Source: Proteobacteria bacterium DTSAM18
GTDB lineage: Bacteria; Myxococcota_A; UBA796; GCA-2862545
Assembly (NCBI GenBank): GCA_028767165.1
Contig: JARACJ010000007.1
Span: forward strand, 1 to 64,000
Length of the DNA: 64,000 nucleotides
Direction of reading: 5' to 3'
Positions within the stretch are counted from its first letter, which is position 1, and the number at the start of each line of letters is the position of its first letter. The notes under the pieces were generated by a model. It was not told the DNA's origin, ran no database searches, and was given only the letters and a program-made list of their open reading frames with translations. The translations under genes and the position numbers were made by a program. Below, piece after piece: positions 56,609 through 64,000 of this stretch.

Positions 56609-58291
56609 CTACAGCTCCATCCCGAGCTCGTCCTGCACCTGCGTGACCGTACGCTGCAGGAGGCGCCGGACCTGATCGATGGAGTCCGCGTCGCCGGTCT
56701 CCATGGCCGCCTCGAAGGCGGTGAGCTGGTGATCCAGGTGCTCCCGCAGGGGACCGCTGGTGAGCGTGACGAGACGGTTGGCCCGCTCCCACAGGAACTT
56801 GTTGGGAAGCAGCTCACGAGGGTGGATGCGCAGGGCGGCGAGGCGTCGCCGGGCCGCTTCGAGATCCGAGGGACGCAGGCTCCGGCCCGTCCGCTCGATG
56901 GCCAGCTCGTGGGTCTTCCCGGTGGACTCGACCTCGACGTCGACCACCAGCAGACCGGACACGTCGTGGGTGAAGCGCACCCACACGGCCTCGTGGTCGT
57001 CCTGGTTCTCGGGGATGTCGTCGATGGTGATCTGGCCGAGCCTCGTGTTGTCGCGCACGTGGCGGGCCTCGCCCTCGTACACCTCGATGTCCATGAAGGT
57101 CTGTCCCTTGCGCAGGGTCCAGTAGCGCTGCCGGGCGGTGGCGGGCAGCGTGGTGCCACGGCTCAGGATGGGGGAGAAGCGGTCGTACAGCTCCATGCCG
57201 CCGTGGGAGCGTGTGGTGCTGGTGCCCAGCGTGTGGGTGAGGACGTCGGTGACCAGCACCTCGGACAGGGCCCAGTGGCGGGCGTGCAGCCCGGCCTGCA
57301 GCGCGGCGCCTCGTCCGACCACGTGGTCGAGGTCGCCCGCCAGCTCGGCGTCGCGGCCGCACAGGCGGGAGGCCACCTCGCCCAGCAGGGGCATCCGGGC
57401 GGCGCCGCCCACCAGGAGCACCCGATCGAAGCCGCCGGCGCGGACCTTCGCCTGGAACATGGCCTCCCGGATGCACCGCTCGAGCCGGGCGACGAGGGGG
57501 GCGCACCACGCCCGCAGCCGGGCTTCGTCGAGGGTCACGGTGGTGGCGCCGAGCTGCAGGGTGGCCTCACCGCCGCTGCACACCCTTCGCTTGGCGTGCT
57601 CCGCGGCGGCCCGGAATGCGCCGTCCGTGGGGGCCTGCACCCGGGCCTGTTCCGCCGCGCCCCGGATGAGGGCGTCGGTGAAGTCCTCTCCGCCCAGGTG
57701 GGTGTCACCGGTGGAGCCCATCACCTCGACCACGCCGTCGAACAGCTCGAGGATGGTGATGTCGAAGGTGCCGCCGCCGAGGTCGATCACGCCGACCACC
57801 TGGGGGTCGTCCCCCTGCTCGACGCCGTAGGCGATGGCGGCCGCAGTGGGCTCGTTGAGGAGCTGGGTGACCTGCAGCCCGGCGAGGACGGCGGCATCGA
57901 GGGTGGCCCGCCGCTGGGGCTCTCCGAACCACGCGGGCACGGTGACGACGGCCTCGGAGACGGTGGTGCCCAGACGCCGCTCCGCCATGGCCTTGAGCTC
58001 CCGCAGCACGAGGGCCGAGGCCTCCTCCGGCCGCAGCCGGTGGTCGCCCAGGGACAGGGTCCTGTCGGTTCCCATGAAGGGCTTGAACCGGGCGAGGCCC
58101 GGGAGGCCCGCCGCCATGCGCTCCCGGGCGATCGCGCCGACGGTCAGGTGGCCCTCGTCGTCGAGGGCCAGGGCGCTCGGGATCATCGTGTGACCGAGGT
58201 CGTCGGTGAGGGGGCGGGCCGTTCCTTCCTCGTAGACGCACACCAGGGAGTTGGTGGTGCCGAGGTCGATGCCGACGAGGGGAGAGGTCAT
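56609..58291 (-). CDS. hscC: HscC-type Hsp70 chaperone
   Basis: 560 aa, close to the 556 aa of E. coli HscC and shorter than DnaK. The ATPase domain has VGIDLGTTNSLV, VPAWFGEPQRRAT, NEPTAAAIAYG, VIDLGGGTFDITIL and HLGGEDFTDALI. The substrate-binding beta domain shows the HscC-like VTDVLTHTLG, FSPILSRGTT, MDIEVYEGEARHVRDN, TIDDIP and FTHDVSGLLVVDVEV. The C-terminal helical lid is short. HscC is a cytosolic Hsp70 with J partners DjlB/DjlC; here a J-type protein is encoded directly upstream with an ATGA overlap, and a third gene follows with no gap. Confidence 0.95.
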   Translation of the reverse strand: MTSPLVGIDLGTTNSLVCVYEEGTARPLTDDLGHTMIPSALALDDEGHLTVGAIARERMAAGLPGLARFKPFMGTDRTLSLGDHRLRPEEASALVLRELKAMAERRLGTTVSEAVVTVPAWFGEPQRRATLDAAVLAGLQVTQLLNEPTAAAIAYGVEQGDDPQVVGVIDLGGGTFDITILELFDGVVEVMGSTGDTHLGGEDFTDALIRGAAEQARVQAPTDGAFRAAAEHAKRRVCSGGEATLQLGATTVTLDEARLRAWCAPLVARLERCIREAMFQAKVRAGGFDRVLLVGGAARMPLLGEVASRLCGRDAELAGDLDHVVGRGAALQAGLHARHWALSEVLVTDVLTHTLGTSTTRSHGGMELYDRFSPILSRGTTLPATARQRYWTLRKGQTFMDIEVYEGEARHVRDNTRLGQITIDDIPENQDDHEAVWVRFTHDVSGLLVVDVEVESTGKTHELAIERTGRSLRPSDLEAARRRLAALRIHPRELLPNKFLWERANRLVTLTSGPLREHLDHQLTAFEAAMETGDADSIDQVRRLLQRTVTQVQDELGMEL

Positions 58292-59595
58292 GGGCGCTCC
58301 AGGAGCTGGGCGTCGAGGCGGTCGTACAGCGGGGTGTCGAGGCACCGCAGGAAGCTGGCGGGATCCTGCTGGAAGGCGACGAGGGGATCGTCCGGGGTCC
58401 AGCCGTCCAGCGGCTCGGGGGCGAGCTGGCGGGCCAGGCAAGAAGGGGTGGTGCCGAGCCTTCGGGCGGCCTGGGCGAGAACCCGGGGCGCATCGGACCA
58501 GACGGGGCTCGTCGTGCGCCCGCGCGCCCGGCCCTTCAGGTAGATGTTCACCATGCCGTGAAGGATCCAGCGGACGATCAGGGTGGTACCCACGACGGAG
58601 CGCAGGCGGCCCATGGCCGCCACCGTCACGCCGCACATCAGACCTGTCCCCCACTCGAAGACGTGGCGGAGGACCCGCTGGTTCCTGCCCAGGGGGAGGT
58701 GGAGCGGTCGTGCGAAGATCCGCAGGGCCTTGTGGTCGTCGACCGACAACGCCGGCACGTCCCCCTCGAGGACCTCCTCGATCTCCCGGCATGCCTGCGT
58801 GATCCAGCTGAGCAGATCCGGGTGGTTCCACTCCAGGTGATCGAGCAGCGCCGTCAGGTCGCCCGGGATGTCGCGGATCCGGGCGAGCGTGCGGGCGCGC
58901 TCGGGGAGTCCGCCCTCCTGCAGGGCGAGCAGCTCGGTCGGCAGGGCATCGGGCACCCTCGGGTCCGCGGCGGCTGCCTTGAGCCAGGAGGCGCGGCGCA
59001 GGGCGTGCTCGAGGTGTTCACCCTGCCCCGCGTCGTCGAACCGTGGGTGGACCAGCAGCATCTGCAGCAGCTCGAGATCCACCGGTTCGAGGTGGTGGGC
59101 GAGGTGCCGGGCGATGCGGACGGCCATCCATGCGGTGGGACGGGGGCGTTCCTCCATCAGCCGGAGCGCGTGCAGGTGCAGCAGGCGCAGCTGGGTGTGC
59201 CAGTCGTCGGACTGCTGGGCCGCGATCAGGCGATCGATCAGCGGATCGTGGGCCGGCTTGGGGGTGGCGTGGGCCGGATCCTGCTTGTTCCACGTCGGGG
59301 GACGCCGCCTCGCCGCCTCGGGAGGACCCGTGGGATCCGGTTCCTGCCTGGGCGCGGGCGTGGTCCCTGCCTCCACGGCCGCAGGCGCCTCCCCGCGACG
59401 GTGGGCCTCCTTGGCCGCCTCGAACAGGCCCCGCAGGTGCTGGAAGGCCTCCGGATCGTCGTCGGGGCGGTACACCTTGGCGAGGCGCGCGTAGGCCCGG
59501 CGGAGGCTGCGAGGATCGTGGGCCGCGTCACCGAAGAGGTGTGCCGGGGTGCGGCTGTCCATCAGCTGCTGTCTGTCGACGAGGTCCGTGGTCAT
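58288..59595 (-). CDS. J-domain-like protein, likely HscC partner (DjlB/DjlC-like)
   Basis: 435 aa. Residues ~17-70 form a J-like domain (AHLFGDAAHDPRSLRRAYARL, KVYRPDDDPEAFQ). The canonical HPD is replaced by R43-P44-D45; the His is normally essential for stimulating Hsp70 ATPase. A Pro-rich linker (~75-115) and a long helical region follow. A moderately hydrophobic segment (VVGTTLIVRWILHGMVNIYL) near ~345 may insert in the membrane, as in DjlC. GGAGCCCCC precedes ATG 59595. The stop overlaps the hscC start. Confidence 0.85.
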   Translation of the reverse strand: MTTDLVDRQQLMDSRTPAHLFGDAAHDPRSLRRAYARLAKVYRPDDDPEAFQHLRGLFEAAKEAHRRGEAPAAVEAGTTPAPRQEPDPTGPPEAARRRPPTWNKQDPAHATPKPAHDPLIDRLIAAQQSDDWHTQLRLLHLHALRLMEERPRPTAWMAVRIARHLAHHLEPVDLELLQMLLVHPRFDDAGQGEHLEHALRRASWLKAAAADPRVPDALPTELLALQEGGLPERARTLARIRDIPGDLTALLDHLEWNHPDLLSWITQACREIEEVLEGDVPALSVDDHKALRIFARPLHLPLGRNQRVLRHVFEWGTGLMCGVTVAAMGRLRSVVGTTLIVRWILHGMVNIYLKGRARGRTTSPVWSDAPRVLAQAARRLGTTPSCLARQLAPEPLDGWTPDDPLVAFQQDPASFLRCLDTPLYDRLDAQLLERP

Positions 59596-59784
59596 GGGGG
59601 CTCCGTCGTACAGCATACGCAGACCGGCGACACCCGTGAAGGCAGCCCCTCGAGGCGTGTCCAGAGTGCAGGTTGCATGCAGTCGACGTGACGTACCGCT
59701 TCGGCGGCGCGACCCGGTGGGGCGTCGTCAGCCGAAGCAACCGGCGGCGACGCACCCGTCCCGGGCGTGACCTCGGGGGAGGTC

Positions 59785-60522
59785 TCAGCGCGCCTCGGTC
59801 TGCGCGAGGGGCTCTGCGAGACCGTCCACGATCGCGAACACCTGCTCGGGCGTGGGGCGGACCTTGTAGGCGGGATCCGCATGGGCCCAGCGCACGGTGC
59901 CGTCGGCGTCGACGAGGAACATGCTGGGCACGCCGATGGTGTGGTGGTCGCGGCCCGAGGCCTCCTCGAGGTCGTGTCCGAGGCCGGTGAGCCACTGGTA
60001 GGTCTCGTCGTCCACGTGGTTCAGCACGTTCCATGCGGTGTGGGCGACCAGATCCGGATCGGACAGGACGGGGAAGGGGATCTCCCAGCTCGCCCGGGTC
60101 TTCGCCGACTCGTCCGCGCGATCGACGCTGATGGCGACGGGCGTGATGCCCCGGGCCTGGAAGCCGTCCCAGGCCTGGGTGAGCTCGTGCATCTGGTGGT
60201 TGCAGTAGGGGCACCAGCCGCCCCGGTAGAACACGAGCAGGGTGGGGCCCTCGGCCATGAGGTCGGCCAGGGCGACGGGGCGGCCCTCGGCGTCGGAGAC
60301 CGTCGCATCCGGGGCGGCCTGGCCCACGGCCACGCCGACGCCTTCCGGCAGGGTGCCCAGCTGGGCCTCGTCGGTGGCGGTGGTGGCCTTCTGGCGGGGG
60401 AGGGGGGCTTCGACCGGGGCGGCCTGGGCCGGCTCGGCTTCGGCCGGTGCGGGGGCGGCGGCCGGCGTGGGGGCCTGGTGGCAGGCGGCCAGGAGGAGCA
60501 GCAGGGGGAACGACTTGGACAT
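59785..60522 (-). CDS. Peroxiredoxin-like (AhpC/TSA) lipoprotein
   Basis: 245 aa. Lipobox LLAAC follows MSKSFPLLLL. An Ala/Pro/Glu-rich linker spans ~17-60. The redoxin domain begins with VGQAAPDATVSDAEGRPV and has LLVFYRGGWCPYCNHQMHEL, with a CxxC pair where the peroxidatic Cys usually lies; VDADGTVRWAHAD is also typical. This variant (CPYC) resembles redoxins of the AhpC/TSA superfamily that act in the periplasm on peroxides or as thiol donors. Divergent from the marR gene. Confidence 0.9.
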   Translation of the reverse strand: MSKSFPLLLLLAACHQAPTPAAAPAPAEAEPAQAAPVEAPLPRQKATTATDEAQLGTLPEGVGVAVGQAAPDATVSDAEGRPVALADLMAEGPTLLVFYRGGWCPYCNHQMHELTQAWDGFQARGITPVAISVDRADESAKTRASWEIPFPVLSDPDLVAHTAWNVLNHVDDETYQWLTGLGHDLEEASGRDHHTIGVPSMFLVDADGTVRWAHADPAYKVRPTPEQVFAIVDGLAEPLAQTEAR

Positions 60523-60677
60523 GGGGTCTCCTGTGGGGGCTCGCGGTGGTGACGCGCGCCGACGGGTCGGGGTTACCCGGTCCGTCGTCCGCGTGTGTGA
60601 AAGCAGATGTCTGTCGTCGTCTGTCGCGCAGCAAACCGGTGTTTCGTGGGGAGGTCCGGCAGTCGAGCTGGGCGCCC

Positions 60678-60707
60678 TTGCCTCGTATGGTTAGTTTGCC
60701 TAACTAT
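60678..60707 (+). promoter_or_regulatory. Promoter with MarR-type operator upstream of the marR gene
   Basis: TTGCCT (60678-60683) and TAACTA (60701-60706) are separated by 17 bases. The -10 region forms the right half of TTAGTTTGCCTAACTA (60691-60706), where TAGTT and AACTA are inverted. An operator overlapping the -10 would allow autorepression by the MarR product. Confidence 0.65.
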
Positions 60708-60726
60708 CCATGCCGTCGGAGGGATC

Positions 60727-61164
60727 ATGTCCGTCACCGAATCCGTGCCCTACCCGCTGATCGTCCACCTGTGGCGGATCAGCGATGCGCTCGACGCCCG
60801 CCTGACCCGGGAGCTCGCGCGCATCGGTCTTACGTTGGCGGAGTTCCGCCTCGTGGGCGAGGTGATGCGGGCCACGACCGGTCTTCGCCAGTCGGAGCTC
60901 GCGGCCCGCCTGGGGGTCACCGCCCCCACGGTGTCGGCCGCGGTCAAGAGACTGGAGAAGGACGGCGTGTTGCGGCGACGGACCGATCCCTCCGATCCCC
61001 GGGCCCGGCTCGTCGAGATCGCCCCAGAGGCCCCGTTGTCGACCGGGCTCGACATCCTCTCCCTCGTGCAGGAGGGCGCGACGCGCGGCCTGTCGGCGGG
61101 CGAGCACGAACAGCTCCTGCAGCTGCTCGGCAAGGTCACCCACAACCTCCACCTCGAGGACTGA
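60727..61164 (+). CDS. MarR-family transcriptional regulator
   Basis: 145 aa, GGAGGGATC before ATG. The winged helix is clear: LTLAEFRLVGEVMRAT, LRQSELAARLGVTAPTVSAAVKRLEKDGVL (helices 3-4), then RRRTDPSDPRARLVEI in the wing. The effector is unknown; many MarR proteins sense phenolics. It is 3 bases upstream of the carotenoid oxygenase gene, so it probably represses its own operon through the palindrome at the -10. Confidence 0.93.
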   Translation: MSVTESVPYPLIVHLWRISDALDARLTRELARIGLTLAEFRLVGEVMRATTGLRQSELAARLGVTAPTVSAAVKRLEKDGVLRRRTDPSDPRARLVEIAPEAPLSTGLDILSLVQEGATRGLSAGEHEQLLQLLGKVTHNLHLED

Positions 61165-61167
61165 ACC

Positions 61168-62643
61168 ATGACCATCGACCTCTCCGGACTCCCTGCCCGT
61201 GCCGTCTCCTGGAACAAGGCCCTCGCGGCCCGCCCCGGCGACATCGACCACCACGTCCCCTCCCACCAGGTGGAGGGCGAGGTGCCCGCCTCTCTCCGGG
61301 GGGGCCGTCTGCTCTCCAACGGCCCCGGATGGAACGTCTTCGGTGATCGCATCGCCCACCCCTTCGACGGCCACGGCTACGTGCGCAGCCTCGCGTTCGG
61401 CACAGACGGCTCCGTCGCCTTGAAGGCACGCTTCGTGCGCACCGAGGTCTTCGTCTCCGAGCAGGCCCACGGATCGTTCGTCCACCGTGGCCTCGCCACC
61501 AATGCGCACGATCCCTTCTGGAAGAACCTGCGCCTCGGCACGGCACGCAACGTCGCCAACACCACCGTCTACCGGTGGAACGGCCGGCTCCTCGCGGGCT
61601 GGGAGGCCGGCTCGCCCCACGCGATGGACCCGGTCACCCTCGACACCCTCGGCCCCGAGACCTTCGGCGGACTGGTGCAGGGCAAGGTCACGCTGGCCCA
61701 CATGCACCGGGACGAACGACGGGGGCGGCTCATCCTGTGCAACACGGCCGCGGGACGGAACACGAAGGTCACGTTCCACGAGCTGGATCGGGAGGACAAC
61801 CACGTCCAGACCCGCACGGGCGAGCTCTCCGGAGGGGCCTTCGCCCACGACTTCATGTTCACCGATCGCTGGTACCTGCTCGGGGGAAACCCGTTGTCGG
61901 TGCGTCCCGGTCGTCTGGCCAAGGCCCTGCTGGGCGCGGGCACGCTGCTACCCGCGATGAAGGCGAACACGACCAGGCCCGGCGAGCTCGTGCTGATCCC
62001 CCGCGACGAGCAGGGACCCACCCGCAGGGTACGGCTTCCCGGCCCGGCGTTCGTGGTGCACTTCTCGAACGCCTTCGAGCGCGGCGGGGACGTCGTCGTC
62101 GATGCCTGCATCTTCCACGACTTCACGTTCGGCGAGGAGTTCGGCTACACCGGCCCCCGCACGCCGTTCGATCCGAGCCTGCCGGAGGTGCGTGGAGCCC
62201 AGAGCTTCTACCGGATCACGATTCCCGAGGGGGCTGACGAGGCCACGTGGGAGAAGCTCGTGCCCCACGGTGTCGACTTCCCGCGCATCCACCCCGACCA
62301 CGAGGGGCGCGACACGCCGTACATGGTGGGTGCATGCCGGGCCGACACCCGTTTCAGCGATCCCTTCGACAGCATCCTGCGGGTCGATCTGACGGCGCCG
62401 GGCAGCGAGCCCGTGTTGTGGACGGCCGAAGATGACGTCTTCGTGGGGGAGCCCGTGATCGCGCCGGGACGGGACGGAGAGCCCGATCACGTGCTCGTCA
62501 TCCTGTCGGACGGGCAGCGGGAGCGCTCCACGCTGGCCATCCTGCGCGCCGACGACCTCGCGGCCGGGCCCGTGGCCCGTGTGAGGCTGCCGCTGCTCCC
62601 CGTGGCCTTCCACGGGGACTGGGATCCCGTCGGGGTGGGGTGA
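61168..62643 (+). CDS. Carotenoid/stilbene cleavage oxygenase (RPE65 family)
   Basis: 491 aa. The four iron-binding His are recognisable as H178 (LAHMH), H227 (FAHDFMF), H298 (VVHFSNAFE) and H482 (FHGDW near the C-terminus). The first half includes LLSNGPGWNVFGD and HPFDGHGYVRSL, also typical. The family cleaves C=C bonds of carotenoids or stilbenes (lignostilbene, resveratrol) with O2. Co-expression with a MarR regulator suggests a phenolic-type substrate, but this is inference. Cytosolic; no signal peptide. Confidence 0.93.
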   Translation: MTIDLSGLPARAVSWNKALAARPGDIDHHVPSHQVEGEVPASLRGGRLLSNGPGWNVFGDRIAHPFDGHGYVRSLAFGTDGSVALKARFVRTEVFVSEQAHGSFVHRGLATNAHDPFWKNLRLGTARNVANTTVYRWNGRLLAGWEAGSPHAMDPVTLDTLGPETFGGLVQGKVTLAHMHRDERRGRLILCNTAAGRNTKVTFHELDREDNHVQTRTGELSGGAFAHDFMFTDRWYLLGGNPLSVRPGRLAKALLGAGTLLPAMKANTTRPGELVLIPRDEQGPTRRVRLPGPAFVVHFSNAFERGGDVVVDACIFHDFTFGEEFGYTGPRTPFDPSLPEVRGAQSFYRITIPEGADEATWEKLVPHGVDFPRIHPDHEGRDTPYMVGACRADTRFSDPFDSILRVDLTAPGSEPVLWTAEDDVFVGEPVIAPGRDGEPDHVLVILSDGQRERSTLAILRADDLAAGPVARVRLPLLPVAFHGDWDPVGVG

Positions 62644-62655
62644 GGGGGCTGCCCC

Positions 62656-63057
62656 TCACTTGGCCGCGGCCGCCTGCAGGACGGGCACCTGGGCAGAAGT
62701 CGGGCGCAGGGACCAGCTCACGGCCAGCAGGCCCAGCATCACCAGGGGCGGCATCATGCCCTGGGCGCCGTCGCCGAGGGCGGCGTGGGACCACGCGGCG
62801 CCGGTGAAGGTGAAGAAGAAGCCGGCGTAGGCGAGCTCCTTGATGCGACCGAGGATGCCGCCGAAGGCCGGGGTCAGCAGGGCCAGGGCGCCGAGCAGCT
62901 TCCAGGTGCCGAGGATGGTGAGGAAGTACAGCGGGTAGCCCAGGTGGTCGTGCATGGCCTCGTTCATCTGGCCCGTCAGGTACATGAAGGCCGAGGCGGT
63001 GTTGCCGAGTGCGACGAGGGCGGTGGTCAGCCAGAAGGCGATGGTGCGTGCGTTCAT
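62656..63057 (-). CDS. DoxX-family membrane protein
   Basis: 133 aa from ATG 63057 (MNARTIAFWLTTALVALGN). Four TM helices. The MNEAMHDHLGYPLYFLTILGTWKLLGALALLTP block is the DoxX-like signature. Related proteins are linked to thiol/oxidative stress or quinone chemistry. It is divergent from the LysR regulator, which probably controls it, a common arrangement. Confidence 0.9.
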   Translation of the reverse strand: MNARTIAFWLTTALVALGNTASAFMYLTGQMNEAMHDHLGYPLYFLTILGTWKLLGALALLTPAFGGILGRIKELAYAGFFFTFTGAAWSHAALGDGAQGMMPPLVMLGLLAVSWSLRPTSAQVPVLQAAAAK

Positions 63058-63132
63058 GGGACAGCTCCTGTGGAACGGGTGGTGTCGTGTCCACATGGAC
63101 GATCTACGGTCCGTTCACCCGTGTTACAAGTC

Positions 63133-63158
63133 ATGAGTGCAGAGCATCATCTGCTCAT
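63133..63158. promoter_or_regulatory. Near-palindromic operator candidate between doxX-like and lysR genes
   Basis: ATGAGTGCAGA, a 6-base spacer, then TCTGCTCAT: an inverted repeat with one bulged T, 19 bases upstream of the LysR start and ~75 bases upstream of the DoxX start. Confidence 0.5.
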
Positions 63159-63176
63159 TTTGGACACAGGTGGAGC

Positions 63177-64000
63177 ATGGCCGATACCGAAGGGTTCGAG
63201 GAGTTCGTCGCCATCGTCGACGAGGGGAGCGTGTCCGCGGCGGCGCGTGTCCTGGGCGTGCCCCGCGCCACCCTCTCCAGGCGCCTCGCTGCCCTGGAGG
63301 ACGACCTCGGGGTGCGGCTGATCCACCGTTCCACCCGCTCCATGACCCTCACGCGGGCAGGGGCGACCCTGTACCGCAGGGCACGACGGGTGGTCGACGA
63401 GGCCCGCGCAGCCCGGGCGGAGGTCACCCGACTGGACGAGACCCCACGGGGGCTGCTGCGGGTCTCCCTGCCGACCGGGCAGGACGACTCCTTGTTCATG
63501 GGCCGGATGATCTCCGAATTCGCCCGCACCTACCCGGACGTCATCCTGGAGGTGCTGTCCACGGCACGCTTCGTGGATCTGGTGGCGGAGAACGTGGACG
63601 TCGCGCTGCGTGGGGGCGTGCCCCGGGAGGACGGCTACATCTCCCGCATCCTGTGGCGGAACCACACCGGTGCGGTGGCCACCCCGGAGCTGTTGGCGGA
63701 GGTGGGCACGCCCACCACGCGGGAGGAGCTGTCGAAGATGCCCTGCCTGGTGGGGTTCGGCGGCGACACCACACCCCAGCGGGCCTGGCCCCTGCTGGAC
63801 GGAGGCACGGTCCGGGTGCGTCGGGCCATGGCGGCCAACGGCCTCGCGATGCAGCGCTACCTGGTGTTGCAGGGGCACGGCGTCGGTCTGCTTCCGCTGG
63901 AGGTCGTGCACGACGATCTGCGGGCCGGGCGGCTCGTGCGGGTGCTGCCCGACGAGGTGGGTGCGCGGTCGATGCTCCGCCTCGTCTATGTGGAGAGGGC
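63177..64000 (+). CDS. LysR-family transcriptional regulator (3' end beyond window)
   Basis: At least 274 aa; the frame is open to the window end and lacks only the C-terminus. The start at 63177 has GGTGGAGC upstream. The N-terminal helix-turn-helix is FVAIVDEGSVSAAARVLGVPRATLSRRLAALEDDLGVRLIHRSTRSMTLT in outline, typical of LysR. The effector domain follows with LRVSLPTG, DVALRGG and LVLQGHGVGLLP. Divergent from the DoxX-like gene, which it probably regulates through the palindrome between them. Confidence 0.94.
   Translation, partial: MADTEGFEEFVAIVDEGSVSAAARVLGVPRATLSRRLAALEDDLGVRLIHRSTRSMTLTRAGATLYRRARRVVDEARAARAEVTRLDETPRGLLRVSLPTGQDDSLFMGRMISEFARTYPDVILEVLSTARFVDLVAENVDVALRGGVPREDGYISRILWRNHTGAVATPELLAEVGTPTTREELSKMPCLVGFGGDTTPQRAWPLLDGGTVRVRRAMAANGLAMQRYLVLQGHGVGLLPLEVVHDDLRAGRLVRVLPDEVGARSMLRLVYVER

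Overview
This is a high-GC, gene-dense bacterial chromosome segment. It holds the 3' end of an rRNA operon (5S rRNA) and about 58 protein genes on both strands. Many gene products are lipoproteins with clear lipoboxes and no recognisable family. There are also an OmpA protein with thrombospondin type-3 repeats, an RCC1-repeat lipoprotein, M4/M16/M3 peptidases, SulP and HscC homologues, and an ArsR-methyltransferase regulator beside ahcY. This mix, with GTG/TTG starts and strong GGAGG ribosome binding sites, suggests a Gram-negative deltaproteobacterium-like organism, plausibly a Myxococcota relative. That placement is inferred from gene content, not from a phylogenetic marker comparison.

Layout. 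0-5.7 kb: 5S rRNA and terminator, an acyltransferase-like gene, two coupled secreted proteins, two small hypotheticals. 5.9-15.9 kb: M16 peptidase, OmpA/TSP3 protein, M3 oligopeptidase with a lipoprotein, YceI lipoprotein, free-methionine-R-sulfoxide reductase. 15.9-19.6 kb: RCC1 lipoprotein and a three-gene operon carrying five FKBP-like domains. 19.7-24.8 kb: serine hydrolase and a run of small envelope proteins. 24.9-32.5 kb: SulP transporter, a palindrome-rich intergenic region, ahcY divergent from a SahR-like regulator with a perfect operator palindrome between them, an RlmD-type rRNA methyltransferase with an extra C-terminal domain, an MDR dehydrogenase. 32.5-37.8 kb: envelope proteins, a YkgJ-type zinc-cluster protein, endonuclease III, an Mpo1-like protein. 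37.8-43.2 kb: DUF885 protein, M4 metalloprotease, YidD, a PDZ protein. 43.3-49.0 kb: dCTP deaminase, two secreted proteins, YeiH-type transporter, ABC exporter. 49.0-50.3 kb: a remarkable non-coding array of 38/39-bp repeats arranged as large inverted repeats around three copies of a 111-bp core. 50.3-55.8 kb: a run of lipoproteins including a secreted lipase, a multicopper oxidase and a five-heme cytochrome. 55.9-59.6 kb: a coupled J-protein/HscC/unknown operon. 59.8-64 kb: peroxiredoxin-like lipoprotein, MarR regulator with a carotenoid oxygenase, DoxX protein, and a LysR regulator cut by the window end.

Functional themes are envelope protein folding and turnover (FKBP, M3, M4, M16, OmpA, YidD), SAM-cycle control (ahcY/SahR), oxidative repair (MsrC, peroxiredoxin, Nth), and periplasmic redox chemistry (multicopper oxidase plus multiheme cytochrome). 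The least explained element is the 49-50 kb inverted-repeat array.
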